Both the position numbers and the translations under genes were made by a program. From an uncultured Clostridia bacterium (lineage in GTDB: Bacteria > Bacillota > Clostridia > Christensenellales > Borkfalkiaceae), in contig CANQMN010000011.1 of the NCBI GenBank assembly GCA_947624965.1, positions 1 through 64,000 of the forward strand: a stretch of DNA of 64,000 nt, read 5' to 3'. Below are positions 16,812 to 26,022 of this stretch, in pieces; within the stretch, counting starts at the first letter, position 1; every line of letters begins with the position of its first letter. Below the pieces are notes generated by a model. It searched no databases and was not told the origin of the DNA. It saw nothing but the letters and a program-made list of their open reading frames with translations.

Positions 16812-17759
16812 ATGATCACACACGGGAACGAAATCAAGCTGTTTGCGGGAAATTCCAACCGTCCGCTTGCCGAAAAGATAGCGGCGAAACTCAACACCAC
16901 GCTGGGAGAGGTGGAAGTCAGCAAATTCTCGGACGGAGAGACGAGCGTCCACATCGCGGAGACGGTGCGCGGCAGGGACCTGTTCATCATCCAGTCCACG
17001 TCGAGCCCCGTCAACGACAATCTGATGGAACTGCTCATCATGATCGACGCGGCAAAGCGCGCCTCCGCGGGCAGGATCACGGCGGTGATGCCCTATTTCG
17101 GATATGCCCGTCAGGACAGAAAGGCGCGTTCCCGCGATCCCATCACGGCGAAGCTCGTCGCGGACCTGCTCTCTTCCGCGGGCGCGGACAGAGTGCTCAC
17201 GATGGACCTGCACGCCGCGCAGATCCAAGGATTCTTCAATATCCCCGTGGATAACCTGCTCGGCGGTCCCACGCTCTACAATTATTTCTCGGGAAAGCTC
17301 GACGAGGATTTCATCGTCGTCTCCCCGGACGTCGGCAGCGTGAACCGCGCGCGGAAGGTGGCGGAACGGCTCGGCTGTCCCATGGCGATCATCGATAAGC
17401 GCCGTCCCCGCGCCAACGTGATGGAAGTTATGAACATCATCGGCAACGTCGAGGGGAAGAAGTGCCTGCTCGTAGACGACATGATCGACACGGCGGGGAC
17501 CATCTGCCAGGGTGCGCAGGCGCTCGTGGACGCGGGCGCGACGGAGATCCACGCCTGTTGCACGCACGCGGTGCTCTCGGGTCCCGCGATCGAGCGTTTG
17601 GCGGCTTCGCCCATCTCCGAGCTCGTCATGCTCGATACCATCGACCTGCCCGAAGAAAAACTCCTGCCCAAGATGAAGATCCTCTCCACGGCGGATATCT
17701 TCGCGGCGGCGATCGAGAACGTATACCTCGATAAGCCGATGAGTAAGATCTACGATTGA
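16812..17759 (+). CDS. prs: Ribose-phosphate pyrophosphokinase
   Basis: A 315-aa class I PRPP synthetase, which transfers pyrophosphate from ATP to ribose 5-phosphate for purine, pyrimidine, histidine and NAD synthesis. Visible motifs are EVSKFSDGE, the ATP-site [10 protein letters not shown], the metal-site [12 protein letters not shown] and the PRPP loop [10 protein letters not shown]. Length and order are standard. The start ATG at 16812 lies 41 bp downstream of a good promoter. A compact hairpin terminator follows, so the pth-mfd pair is transcribed separately or by read-through. Confidence 0.96.
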   Translation: MITHGNEIKLFAGNSNRPLAEKIAAKLNTTLGEVEVSKFSDGETSVHIAETVRGRDLFIIQSTSSPVNDNLMELLIMIDAAKRASAGRITAVMPYFGYARQDRKARSRDPITAKLVADLLSSAGADRVLTMDLHAAQIQGFFNIPVDNLLGGPTLYNYFSGKLDEDFIVVSPDVGSVNRARKVAERLGCPMAIIDKRRPRANVMEVMNIIGNVEGKKCLLVDDMIDTAGTICQGAQALVDAGATEIHACCTHAVLSGPAIERLAASPISELVMLDTIDLPEEKLLPKMKILSTADIFAAAIENVYLDKPMSKIYD

Positions 17760-17763
17760 GGAA

Positions 17764-17789
17764 GAGCCGCCTGCGGGCGGCTCTCTTTT
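17764..17789 (+). terminator. Terminator after prs
   Basis: An 8-bp perfect stem (17764-17771 with 17776-17783, loop TGCG) followed by TCTTTT. Confidence 0.85.
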
Positions 17790-17808
17790 GAAATGCGGAG
17801 CAACGAAA

Positions 17809-18372
17809 ATGTTTTTGATCGTCGGACTGGGTAATCCCGAAGCAAAATACGCAAAGACCTTTCACAACATGGGTTTTCTCGCCGCGGGGGACTGCGCGGA
17901 ACTTCTGCGCGCAAAATTCAAGAAAAAGGAGTGCGAGGCGAGCGTTGCGGAGGGGTATCTCGCGGGCGAAAAGGTGATCGTCGCCCGCCCTTTGACGTAT
18001 ATGAATGCTTCGGGACGGGCGGTGTTGCAGCTTGTGAAAAAGTACAAGGTCTCGCCGCGCGAGCTCGTCGTCATCTACGACGATTACGACCTGCCCAAGG
18101 GGCATGTGCGCATCCGCCCTTCGGGGAGCGCGGGCACGCACAACGGCATGCGTTCGGTCATCGCCGAGCTGGGCTTTTCCGAGTTCGCGCGCATCCGCAT
18201 CGGCATCCGCGAGGAGGGGCTTCAAACGCCGCTCATCGACTACGTTCTCTCCGAGGTGAGACGGGAGGACTACGATCTCTTCACCTCCGCCTGCAAGCGC
18301 GCGGCGGAGGCGGCGATAAAACTTGCGCGGGGCGAGGCATTCGACCGCGTGATGACGGAATATAACGGATGA
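17809..18372 (+). CDS. pth: Peptidyl-tRNA hydrolase
   Basis: A 187-aa enzyme that frees tRNA from drop-off peptidyl-tRNA. The N-terminus MFLIVGLGNPEAKY carries the family motif, followed by the catalytic His in FHNMGF and the substrate-binding RPLTYMNASG. DDYDLPKG and GSAGTHNGMRS are also conserved. The start was set at ATG 17809, seven codons inside the longest ORF, because it fits the family and has a GCGGAG site. Its stop overlaps the mfd start by four bases (ATGA), a very common pth-mfd arrangement in Bacillota. Confidence 0.95.
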   Translation: MFLIVGLGNPEAKYAKTFHNMGFLAAGDCAELLRAKFKKKECEASVAEGYLAGEKVIVARPLTYMNASGRAVLQLVKKYKVSPRELVVIYDDYDLPKGHVRIRPSGSAGTHNGMRSVIAELGFSEFARIRIGIREEGLQTPLIDYVLSEVRREDYDLFTSACKRAAEAAIKLARGEAFDRVMTEYNG

Positions 18373-21300
18373 AAGATTTCTTTTCGTACGAGAGTTTAGG
18401 CGGGGAATTCCCGCCTTTTCGGCGCGATTTGGAGAGCGGGCTTCCCATGGCGGCGGTCGGCGTTTCGGACGCGCAAAAATATCTCATCGCCGCGCTCACA
18501 AAGGGGCGGTCGGTGTATCTCACCGCGGACGCGCTGTCCGCCCAACGGGCGCGCGACGCCATCGCCGCGCTCTCGGGCAAGCGCGTCGCCCTGCTCGCGG
18601 CGAAGGACGAGGTGCTCACCTATCGGAAAGCGCTCTCCAAGGACGCGCTCTACCGCCGCCTCACCGCGCTCTACGAGTGGCAGACGGGGGCGGACGTGCT
18701 CGTGTGCGACGTGGAGGCGCTCGTCCAGCTCGTTCCGCGGGAAGTAAAGGCGTTTCATCTGCGCGCGGGCGGGGAGACGGACATGCGCGCCCTCGTCGCC
18801 GCGCTCGCGGAGGCGGGCTATTCGCGCGAATATTCGGTGGAAGCCAAGGGCGCGTTCGCCGTGCGCGGCGACATTCTCGATATCTTTCCCGTCAACTGCG
18901 AACGCCCCGTGCGCATCGACTTTTTCGGCGACGAAGTGGAAGCCATCAAGCCGTACGACGAACTCACGGGGGAACGTTTTCCCCTGCTCGAAACGTTGGA
19001 CATCGTGGCGGCGACGGACGTCTCCCTCTCGGAGGGGGACGGCGAACGCATCCGCCGCGCCTTGCAGGAGGAGATGAAATTCGCGCCCGCGGCGGGCGCG
19101 GCGCGCGTGCGGGAGATCGCGGGCTCGCTCCTTTCGGACGGGACGGTCTCCGACTTTTTGTTGCCCCTTCTGCAAAATTCCTGCGACTTTTTCTCGCTTC
19201 TCGGGCGGGACGTCCTTCTCATATTCGATGAATGCAAGCTCATCCGCGACAAGTTGGACGGGCTGTACCGCGAGCATGCGGAGCGGTTCCGCCAACTGCG
19301 CGCGGGCGGGGAGGTCATGCGCTTTTCGGAGCGGCAGTACGTGGACGAGAGCCGCTTCTCCTCCTTTTCGGGGTCCCGCACGCTCGCGCTCATGACGTTT
19401 ACGGGCAACGTCGGCTTCTTCGACCCCATGAAGATCTACTCCTTTTCCTCCGCGCCCGTAAGGCGGTATCTCGGCTCGCTGCCGGACCTCATCACCGACC
19501 TCAAAGCGTGGAGAAAAACGGGATATCGCGTCATGCTGTGGTGCGGCACGCCCGAGCGCGCGGCGAAGATGCGGGAGGCGCTGTCCGAAGAATATCTTCC
19601 CGTCTCGCCGCTCCCCGCGCGGCTGGAAGATCTTTCGGGGATCGCCGTGCTCGAAGCGCCGCTCGAAAAGGGCTTCCTCGTCCACAGTTGCAAACTCGCG
19701 GTCGTGGGGACGTCCGATCTCTACCCCAAAGCGGCGGGCGCGCGGCGCATCCGCAAGCGGAGGGGGGATCTGTTCGTCGCGCCCGAAGTGGGCGACTATG
19801 CCGTCCACGAAAAGTACGGCGTGGGGCGGATCACGGGCACCGTGAAGATCGAGACGACGGACGGCATCAAGGAGTACGTCTCGCTCGAATATAAGGACGG
19901 CGATACCCTGTACGTCGCCGTCGAACAGATGGACGCCCTCTCCAAGTACATGGGCGGCGATTCGCCCGCCCTGTCCAAGATCGGCGGGGGAGAGTTCGAG
20001 CGCGTGAAGGCGCGCGTGCGCGCCTCCCTCAAAAAGATGGCGTTCGACCTCAAACGGCTGTACGCCGAACGGCAGGAGAGAAAGGGGTACGTCTTTCCGT
20101 CCTTCCCCGAGGAGATGGAGGAGTTCGAGGCGGCGTTCCCGTACGAGGACACGCCCGACCAGCGCACCTCGGTGGACGAGATCCTCGCCGACATGTGTTC
20201 GGAGAAGGTGATGGACCGCCTCCTGTGCGGCGACGTGGGCTTCGGCAAGACGGAAGTCGCCCTGCGCGCGGCGTATCTGTGCATTCTGGCGGGGCGGCAG
20301 GTCGCGCTGATGTGCCCGAGCACCGTCCTCTCCGAACAGCACTACCGCACCGCGTGCGAGCGGATGGCGGATTTCGGCGTGCGCGTGGCGGCGCTCAACC
20401 GCTTCCGCACCGAAAAGGAGCAGGCGCGCATCCTCGCCGCCTGCGAGAGGGGGGAAGTGGACCTTCTCATCGGCACGCACAGATTGCTCTCCAAGGACGT
20501 GAAATTCCGCGACCTCGGGCTCCTCATCCTCGACGAGGAACAGCGGTTCGGCGTGGAGCACAAAGAAAAAATAAAGAACTACAAGCGCGACGTAGACTGC
20601 CTCACGATGACGGCGACGCCCATTCCGCGCACGCTGCACCTCTCCCTTTCGGGCATTCGGGATATCTCCACCATTCAAACGCCCCCGCATGCGCGGCTGC
20701 CCGTGCAGACGTACGTGGCGGAGGAGACGGAGACCCTGCTCCGCGACGCCTGCGTGCGGGAAATCGCGCGGCAGGGGCAAATTTTCGTCCTCTACAACAG
20801 GGTGGAAAGCATCCACGCGTTCGCCGAACGGCTCGCCGCGATCGTCCCCGAGGCGCGCGTCTGCATCGCGCACGGGAGAATGGATAAGTCCGAACTCGAA
20901 GGGAACGTGTTCGGCTTTTACCGCGGCGAATACGACGTTCTCGTTACGACGACCATCATCGAGAACGGCATCGACCTGCCCAACGCGAACACGCTCATCG
21001 TAATCGACGCGGACAGGTTGGGCATTTCCCAGCTCTACCAGCTCCGCGGAAGGGTGGGGCGGGGGACGCGGCTCGCGCACGCCTATTTCACCTACAAACC
21101 GGAGCGCGTCATGACGGCGAACGCCGCCGAACGGCTCAAAGCCATCATGCAGTTCACCGAGCTCGGCTCCGGCTTCCGCATCGCGATGCGCGATTTGGAG
21201 ATCCGCGGCGCGGGGAACGTCCTCGGCGCGGAACAGCACGGGCACATGGATAAAGTCGGCTACGAGCTGTATGCGAAGATCCTGAAAGAGGAGCTCACGG

Positions 21301-21758
21301 GCGTTCCGCAGGAGAGCACGGACCTCGACATCAAGGCGACCGCGTTCATACCCGAAAGCTACGTGGAGTCGGGCGCGGGGCGCATGGACTGTTACAAACA
21401 GATCGCGGAGATCCGCTCCGCGGCGGATTACAAGCGGGTCTGCCTCTCCATGGAGGAGACGTACGGACCGCTCCCGCCCGAGACTTTGAACCTTCTCGTC
21501 ATCGCGGTGATGAAGTGCTATGCCCAGAAGTTCCGCGTCAAAAAGATTTCGGTCGGGCAGAAGGGCGGCGCGCTCGAATTTCCCGATCTCGACGCGCTCT
21601 CGGACGGGCGGCTCGCGGCGGCGATGGAAAAATACGGCGACCGCGTGAGCCTGGATATGACCTCCGCGCCCGCGCTTCGCTTCCCCGCAATGGGCGACAG
21701 CGCCAAGACAATGGTGTTTATGGCGAAATTTCTCAAATTTGCGGCAACTTTTGCGTGA
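18369..21758 (+). CDS. mfd: Transcription-repair coupling factor
   Basis: A 1129-aa Mfd protein, full length for the family. It removes RNA polymerase stalled at DNA damage and recruits the UvrA complex. The N-terminal UvrB-like modules lack helicase motifs. The RNA polymerase interaction domain lies around residues 470-540 (VGDYAVHEKYGVGRI). The translocase has Walker A CGDVGFGKTE near residue 620, LLILDEEQRFGVEHKE, TATPIPRTL and the motif VI region QLRGRVGRG. The C-terminal TRCF domain is present. It is translationally coupled to pth by an ATGA overlap. Confidence 0.96.
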   Translation: MKDFFSYESLGGEFPPFRRDLESGLPMAAVGVSDAQKYLIAALTKGRSVYLTADALSAQRARDAIAALSGKRVALLAAKDEVLTYRKALSKDALYRRLTALYEWQTGADVLVCDVEALVQLVPREVKAFHLRAGGETDMRALVAALAEAGYSREYSVEAKGAFAVRGDILDIFPVNCERPVRIDFFGDEVEAIKPYDELTGERFPLLETLDIVAATDVSLSEGDGERIRRALQEEMKFAPAAGAARVREIAGSLLSDGTVSDFLLPLLQNSCDFFSLLGRDVLLIFDECKLIRDKLDGLYREHAERFRQLRAGGEVMRFSERQYVDESRFSSFSGSRTLALMTFTGNVGFFDPMKIYSFSSAPVRRYLGSLPDLITDLKAWRKTGYRVMLWCGTPERAAKMREALSEEYLPVSPLPARLEDLSGIAVLEAPLEKGFLVHSCKLAVVGTSDLYPKAAGARRIRKRRGDLFVAPEVGDYAVHEKYGVGRITGTVKIETTDGIKEYVSLEYKDGDTLYVAVEQMDALSKYMGGDSPALSKIGGGEFERVKARVRASLKKMAFDLKRLYAERQERKGYVFPSFPEEMEEFEAAFPYEDTPDQRTSVDEILADMCSEKVMDRLLCGDVGFGKTEVALRAAYLCILAGRQVALMCPSTVLSEQHYRTACERMADFGVRVAALNRFRTEKEQARILAACERGEVDLLIGTHRLLSKDVKFRDLGLLILDEEQRFGVEHKEKIKNYKRDVDCLTMTATPIPRTLHLSLSGIRDISTIQTPPHARLPVQTYVAEETETLLRDACVREIARQGQIFVLYNRVESIHAFAERLAAIVPEARVCIAHGRMDKSELEGNVFGFYRGEYDVLVTTTIIENGIDLPNANTLIVIDADRLGISQLYQLRGRVGRGTRLAHAYFTYKPERVMTANAAERLKAIMQFTELGSGFRIAMRDLEIRGAGNVLGAEQHGHMDKVGYELYAKILKEELTGVPQESTDLDIKATAFIPESYVESGAGRMDCYKQIAEIRSAADYKRVCLSMEETYGPLPPETLNLLVIAVMKCYAQKFRVKKISVGQKGGALEFPDLDALSDGRLAAAMEKYGDRVSLDMTSAPALRFPAMGDSAKTMVFMAKFLKFAATFA

Positions 21759-21775
21759 TTTTCACGCAGAAATAT

Positions 21776-21804
21776 TTGCTTAATTTTTGGAAATACGTTA
21801 TAAT
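21776..21804 (+). promoter_or_regulatory. Promoter of the PrsA-like lipoprotein gene
   Basis: TTGCTT (21776-21781), 17-bp spacer, TATAAT (21799-21804), 53 bp before the chosen start. Confidence 0.75.
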
Positions 21805-21857
21805 AGTTAAGAATGAGCGGGACTTTCCGCAAAAGCACATATTGCATCGGAGTTACC

Positions 21858-24002
21858 ATGAAAAAGAAACTCAAAACGGGCATCGCGCTGTCTCTCGCGG
21901 CGGCTATGGCGTGCGGGGCGCTTGCGGGGTGCGACCTTGTTACGACGGACGGCGATAAGGACCTCATGCAGGTCGTCGCAGAAGTGAATATCACGTGGGG
22001 GGACGATTTCGCGGAAGGCGGCGTCTATGCGTCCAAACACTACGACGAAGTGCTTCAAACGTCCGAAATTTTGAAGCGCGATCTCGTCGCGCTGTATCTC
22101 AGCAGAGGCGCGTCCTACCAGAATTCCTACGGCTGGACGTATGCGGACACCTTCGATACGCTCCTCAACGATATCCTCATCGAGAACCAGATCTATCTGC
22201 AATACGCGCAGATCTATTTCTTCGAGAACGGCTCCATGGACGAAGAGGGCAACCGTACGACGTACAGCGTCGAAGCGTATAAACAGGCGATCGCGGGCGA
22301 GTTCGAGGACGACGCCGCGCGCGATATCGCGGGGCTCTCGTACTTCCTCACGGAGGAGGAGCGCGAAAAGGCGGATTACGATCTCCGCGTTACCTTCAAC
22401 AACACGCTGGACAACAGCGAGCCTTCCTTCATCAAATCGGAGGACGAGCACGACCACGACGAGACCGTCCGCACGACCCCCACGGGGTTGGAGACGACGG
22501 ACGAAGATTTCAGCCTTCCCAAGACGGCGGAGAGCGGCGCGGACAGCTACGCCATCTACACGGGCATCAACCACCTCTCCGAGTGCGGCACGTACGAAGC
22601 GGTGGAAGGCTCCACGGCGACCTCCCGCAAGAAGGCGTACGCGCAGTTCCTCTCCAATCTCCGTTCCAACAACCTGCTCAAAGACGGCGAGGACACCACG
22701 GACATCGAGGGGCTCTCCTATTACCGCCTCGAACGCAAGAGCGCGTACGAATCCGCGGTCATCAACAAACTGACGGAGACCTTCGCCTACGAGGAAGAGC
22801 AGAAACTCAAAGCGAACGACTATCGTTGGGTACAGGACAAGCTGTCCACGACCTATACGACGCAGAAGGCTTCCTACGAAAAGGATCCCGAAGGATACGA
22901 GACGCAGCTCGACAGCGTTTCGGATACCTCCTTCCTCTTCTACGCGCCCGATAATTACGGATTTGTCATCAATATTTTGCTCCCGTTCTCCGCGTCGCAG
23001 AAGAACAAGCTCACCAATTCGGAGAACGACGAGGGCAAGGATACGAAGTTCCTCGCGCGCGCCGCGCTCTTGCCCAACGTGAAGGCGACCGACCAGCGCG
23101 GGACGTGGTTCACGGGACAAGACGATTATTCCTTCGTCTCCGAAGACGGCTATCAGGGTACGCTCGCCAATGCGGCGGAAAGAAAGTATCTCTTCTTCGA
23201 GGACTGCATTGCGGACGCGGACGGCAATACGAGCTCCCGCTACCAGCCCATCAAGAACTACTACGGGAAATACACCTACAACGGGACCGTGGAAATCAAA
23301 AAAGAGGACGCCGACGGGCACAAGACGTACAAACTCACGCCCAAGCCCATCGGGATCAACGATTTCATCGGCGAAATGGAGGGCTACCTCAACAGCGTGC
23401 TCGGCGCGGGAAAGGCGCACGGGAGCTATACGCCGAACTATTACGAGCAGACCGAATTTACCGATCCCGTCTCGGGCGCGGTGGATTACGAGAAGTTTAT
23501 CTACTACAAGGGAAGCGTGGACGCAGACATCGACCTCGGCGAAATTTTCAAGTTCGGTTCGGACGCGAACAAGGCGCTCTCCGTCATAAACGAGCTCTCC
23601 TTCGCGTACAATACGGATACGGCGGGTCTCAACACGTATCTCGGCTATGCGGTCTCCCCGTACACGACGGACTTCGTGAAGGAATTCGAGGCGGCGGCGC
23701 AGATCGCTGTCGAGAGCGGCGCGGGTTCGTACGTCGTCGCGCCCTCCGATTACGGTTGGCACATCATGTACTGCACGTTCTCTTATAAGGACGCGTACGA
23801 GAGCGGCGTCTCCGTCTACGAGTTCAAGCCCGCGGACGTCGCGACGGAGGGGACGTTCTCCAACCTCTACTTCGAGGCGTTGAAGAGCAGCGCGGTCTCC
23901 AATAAATCCAACATCGAGCGCACGCGCGCCGTCAACAAGTACGTGGAAGATTGCAAGCAGGTCTATCAGGAGAGATACGAAGATCTTCGCTCGCTCGGTT
24001 GA
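21858..24002 (+). CDS. Large PrsA/SurA-like lipoprotein, probable extracellular foldase
   Basis: A 714-aa lipoprotein with lipobox Cys25 (ALAGC). The N-terminal part (DLVALYLSRG..., then a helical region rich in acidic residues) resembles the SurA_N-like chaperone part of PrsA foldases. Near the C-terminus APSDYGWHIMYCTF resembles the last strand of a parvulin-type peptidyl-prolyl isomerase domain. It is more than twice the length of PrsA, so substrate-binding segments are expanded. It would act on the outer face of the membrane on exported proteins. Parvulin active-site residues cannot be confirmed by eye, so activity is uncertain. uppP follows after 15 bp. Confidence 0.65.
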   Translation: MKKKLKTGIALSLAAAMACGALAGCDLVTTDGDKDLMQVVAEVNITWGDDFAEGGVYASKHYDEVLQTSEILKRDLVALYLSRGASYQNSYGWTYADTFDTLLNDILIENQIYLQYAQIYFFENGSMDEEGNRTTYSVEAYKQAIAGEFEDDAARDIAGLSYFLTEEEREKADYDLRVTFNNTLDNSEPSFIKSEDEHDHDETVRTTPTGLETTDEDFSLPKTAESGADSYAIYTGINHLSECGTYEAVEGSTATSRKKAYAQFLSNLRSNNLLKDGEDTTDIEGLSYYRLERKSAYESAVINKLTETFAYEEEQKLKANDYRWVQDKLSTTYTTQKASYEKDPEGYETQLDSVSDTSFLFYAPDNYGFVINILLPFSASQKNKLTNSENDEGKDTKFLARAALLPNVKATDQRGTWFTGQDDYSFVSEDGYQGTLANAAERKYLFFEDCIADADGNTSSRYQPIKNYYGKYTYNGTVEIKKEDADGHKTYKLTPKPIGINDFIGEMEGYLNSVLGAGKAHGSYTPNYYEQTEFTDPVSGAVDYEKFIYYKGSVDADIDLGEIFKFGSDANKALSVINELSFAYNTDTAGLNTYLGYAVSPYTTDFVKEFEAAAQIAVESGAGSYVVAPSDYGWHIMYCTFSYKDAYESGVSVYEFKPADVATEGTFSNLYFEALKSSAVSNKSNIERTRAVNKYVEDCKQVYQERYEDLRSLG

Positions 24003-24017
24003 TCGTTCGGAGCATTC

Positions 24018-24848
24018 ATGGGTATTTGGGAAGCGATTTGGAAATCGGCGATTTTAGGTACGGTGCAGGGACTCACGGAGTTCCTGCCCGTTTCTTCAAG
24101 CGGACATTTGTCCCTCCTGCAACGCGTGCTCGGGTACGACCTTGCGGGCGGGAGCATGATGTTCGTCAACGTCATGCTGCACCTCGGCACGCTGTTTGCC
24201 GTCGTGCTCGTCTTTTGGCGGGATATTTTGGGACTCTTCAAAAAACCCTTCAAAACGCTCCTCATGCTCATCGCGGCGACCGTTCCCGCCGCTGTCGTCG
24301 GCGTCTTTGCGGGGGACAAAATAGACGAAATTTTCGCGGGCGCGCAGGGACTTTTATATCTTGCGATCTGTTTCGCGTGTACGGCGGCGATGCTCCTTGT
24401 GTGCGAGCTCGTCGCGCGGCGCTGTAAGGCGCCCAAACCGCTCGGCTGGCGGCACGCCGTTCCCATGGGGCTCATGCAGGCGGTCGCGCTCTTCCCGGGC
24501 ATCTCGCGGAGCGGCTCCACCATCGTGGCGGGCACCGTCTCGGGCGCGAAGCGGGAGGACGTCGCCAAGTTCTCCTTTCTGATGAGCATCCCCATCATTT
24601 TGGGGAGCGTCGCCATGGAGCTCAAAAACCTCATCTTCCCGGGGGAAGGGGGTGCCGCGCTCTCGATGGGCGGGGCGGAGATCGCGGGCATGGCTGTCGG
24701 CGTTTTGTGCGCCGCCGCGTTCGGATTTCTGTCCGTGAAAGTGATGCTGAAAGTCATCGGCAAGGCGAATTACAAGTGGTTCGCGCTCTATCTCGTGCTC
24801 CTGTCCATGACGTGTTTCTGGCTCGACGCGCTGGGGATCTTGCTTTAA
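24018..24848 (+). CDS. uppP: Undecaprenyl-diphosphatase
   Basis: A 276-aa polytopic membrane enzyme that dephosphorylates undecaprenyl pyrophosphate so the lipid carrier can be reused in peptidoglycan synthesis; high levels give bacitracin resistance. The two active-site motifs are clear: VQGLTEFLPVSSSGHL near the N-terminus and LFPGISRSGSTI in the middle. About eight hydrophobic spans are visible, and length is standard. It starts 15 bp after the PrsA-like lipoprotein with GGAG upstream, so the two cell-envelope genes probably share a transcript. Confidence 0.95.
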   Translation: MGIWEAIWKSAILGTVQGLTEFLPVSSSGHLSLLQRVLGYDLAGGSMMFVNVMLHLGTLFAVVLVFWRDILGLFKKPFKTLLMLIAATVPAAVVGVFAGDKIDEIFAGAQGLLYLAICFACTAAMLLVCELVARRCKAPKPLGWRHAVPMGLMQAVALFPGISRSGSTIVAGTVSGAKREDVAKFSFLMSIPIILGSVAMELKNLIFPGEGGAALSMGGAEIAGMAVGVLCAAAFGFLSVKVMLKVIGKANYKWFALYLVLLSMTCFWLDALGILL

Positions 24849-24897
24849 TGCATACTTTCTTTGCCGCGGCGCATACTGCGGATATCGGAGGTGAACG

Positions 24898-25050
24898 ATG
24901 AAACTGAATTGCGGAGACGTATGTCCCAAGACGGGTTCGTACAAGGTCGTCAATTCGCAGGGCAAAGTCGTGAATACCATTTATGTCGGAGAGGGCGAAA
25001 CGATGCCTCCCACGCAGTATTCCGATTGCCACTACGAATGGGACAACTGA
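24898..25050 (+). CDS. Small conserved-looking protein (50 aa)
   Basis: A 50-aa protein that starts MKLNCGDVCPKTGSY and ends SDCHYEWDN. It has a very good ribosome site (GGAGGTGA) and is followed by a clear terminator, both of which argue that it is real. Three Cys and one His (CGDVC, then DCHY) could bind a metal. The layout (short, GKV..., then GETMPPT) is reminiscent of YjzC-type small proteins, but I cannot assign it with confidence. It lies 49 bp after uppP and probably shares its transcript. Confidence 0.7.
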   Translation: MKLNCGDVCPKTGSYKVVNSQGKVVNTIYVGEGETMPPTQYSDCHYEWDN

Positions 25051-25060
25051 AACCAATGAG

Positions 25061-25094
25061 AAAGGGCGGGAAGCGTATGCTCCCCGCCCTTTTC
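25061..25094 (+). terminator. Terminator after the small protein gene
   Basis: AAAGGGCGGG (25061-25070) pairs with CCCGCCCTTT (25083-25092) and is followed by T. Confidence 0.85.
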
Positions 25095-25146
25095 GCGGTT
25101 TTCGGAGAAAATCTTGCGAAATCGCACAAAGCCCCCCGCGTAATTC

Positions 25147-25175
25147 TTGTAAAATTTCCCCGTATTTGTTATAAT
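25147..25175 (+). promoter_or_regulatory. Promoter of the ecfA1-ecfA2-ecfT-truA operon
   Basis: TTGTAA (25147-25152), 17-bp spacer, TATAAT (25170-25175), 25 bp before the start codon. Confidence 0.78.
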
Positions 25176-25200
25176 AAGGAAAACACGGTACGGAATTTCT

Positions 25201-26022
25201 ATGCAAGCGATCTGTTTCCGCGACGTCGCCTTCTCGTACGGGAAGGGGGATTTCGCGCTCAAAAACTTCAATTTTTCCGTCGAGGAAGGGGAATTTGTCG
25301 CCGTACTCGGGCACAACGGGAGCGGGAAATCCACGCTCGCGCGGCTCTGCAACGGCTTGCTCCTCCCGGACGGCGGGGAAATTTCCGTGTTCGGCGAGAC
25401 GCTCACCGAAAAGAATTTGTATGAAGTCCGCAAAAACGTGGGCGTCGTCTTTCAGAACCCCGATAACCAGACGGTCGCCTCCATCGTGGAGGACGACGTG
25501 GCGTTCGGCGCGGAGAACGTCGGTTTCTCGCGCGAGGAGATCGGCGCGCGCATCGACTTCGCGCTCCGTGCCGCGGGCATGGAGCAATTCCGCGGCGCGA
25601 CGGTCGCGCGGCTCTCGGGCGGGCAGAAACAGCGCGTCGCGATCGCGGGCGTGCTCGCGCTCAAACCGCGCGTGATGGTGCTGGACGAATCCACCGCCAT
25701 GCTCGATCCGCGCGGCAGGCGGGAGATCCTCGAAGTGGTGCGCCGCCTCAACCGCGAGGAGGGCATCACCGTGCTCCTCATCACCCACTTTATGGAGGAG
25801 GCGCTCGCCGCCGACCGCGCCATCGTCATGAACAAGGGGGAGATCGTCATGCAGGGCGCGCCCGCGGAGATCTTCGAGCGGCACGAAGAGCTTGTTACCT
25901 ATAACCTCGCTTTGCCCCGCATCGGGGCGATCTGCAATCTGTTGCGGGAGGGCGGAATTCCCGTGCGCGATACGCTGGACGTCGAAGAACTCGCGGAGGA
26001 GATCGCGAAATGCGTATCGTAG
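25201..26022 (+). CDS. ecfA1: ECF transporter ATPase A1
   Basis: A 273-aa ABC ATPase of the energy-coupling factor complex, which powers uptake of vitamins and metals through exchangeable S components. Walker A GHNGSGKST, the Q loop VFQNPDNQ typical of ECF ATPases, signature LSGGQKQR and Walker B VMVLDESTAML are all present. Walker B is followed by Ser instead of Pro, as seen in several EcfA1 proteins. It overlaps ecfA2 by 13 bp and heads an operon with ecfT and truA, a standard order in Bacillota. No S component is in the window. Confidence 0.95.
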   Translation: MQAICFRDVAFSYGKGDFALKNFNFSVEEGEFVAVLGHNGSGKSTLARLCNGLLLPDGGEISVFGETLTEKNLYEVRKNVGVVFQNPDNQTVASIVEDDVAFGAENVGFSREEIGARIDFALRAAGMEQFRGATVARLSGGQKQRVAIAGVLALKPRVMVLDESTAMLDPRGRREILEVVRRLNREEGITVLLITHFMEEALAADRAIVMNKGEIVMQGAPAEIFERHEELVTYNLALPRIGAICNLLREGGIPVRDTLDVEELAEEIAKCVS

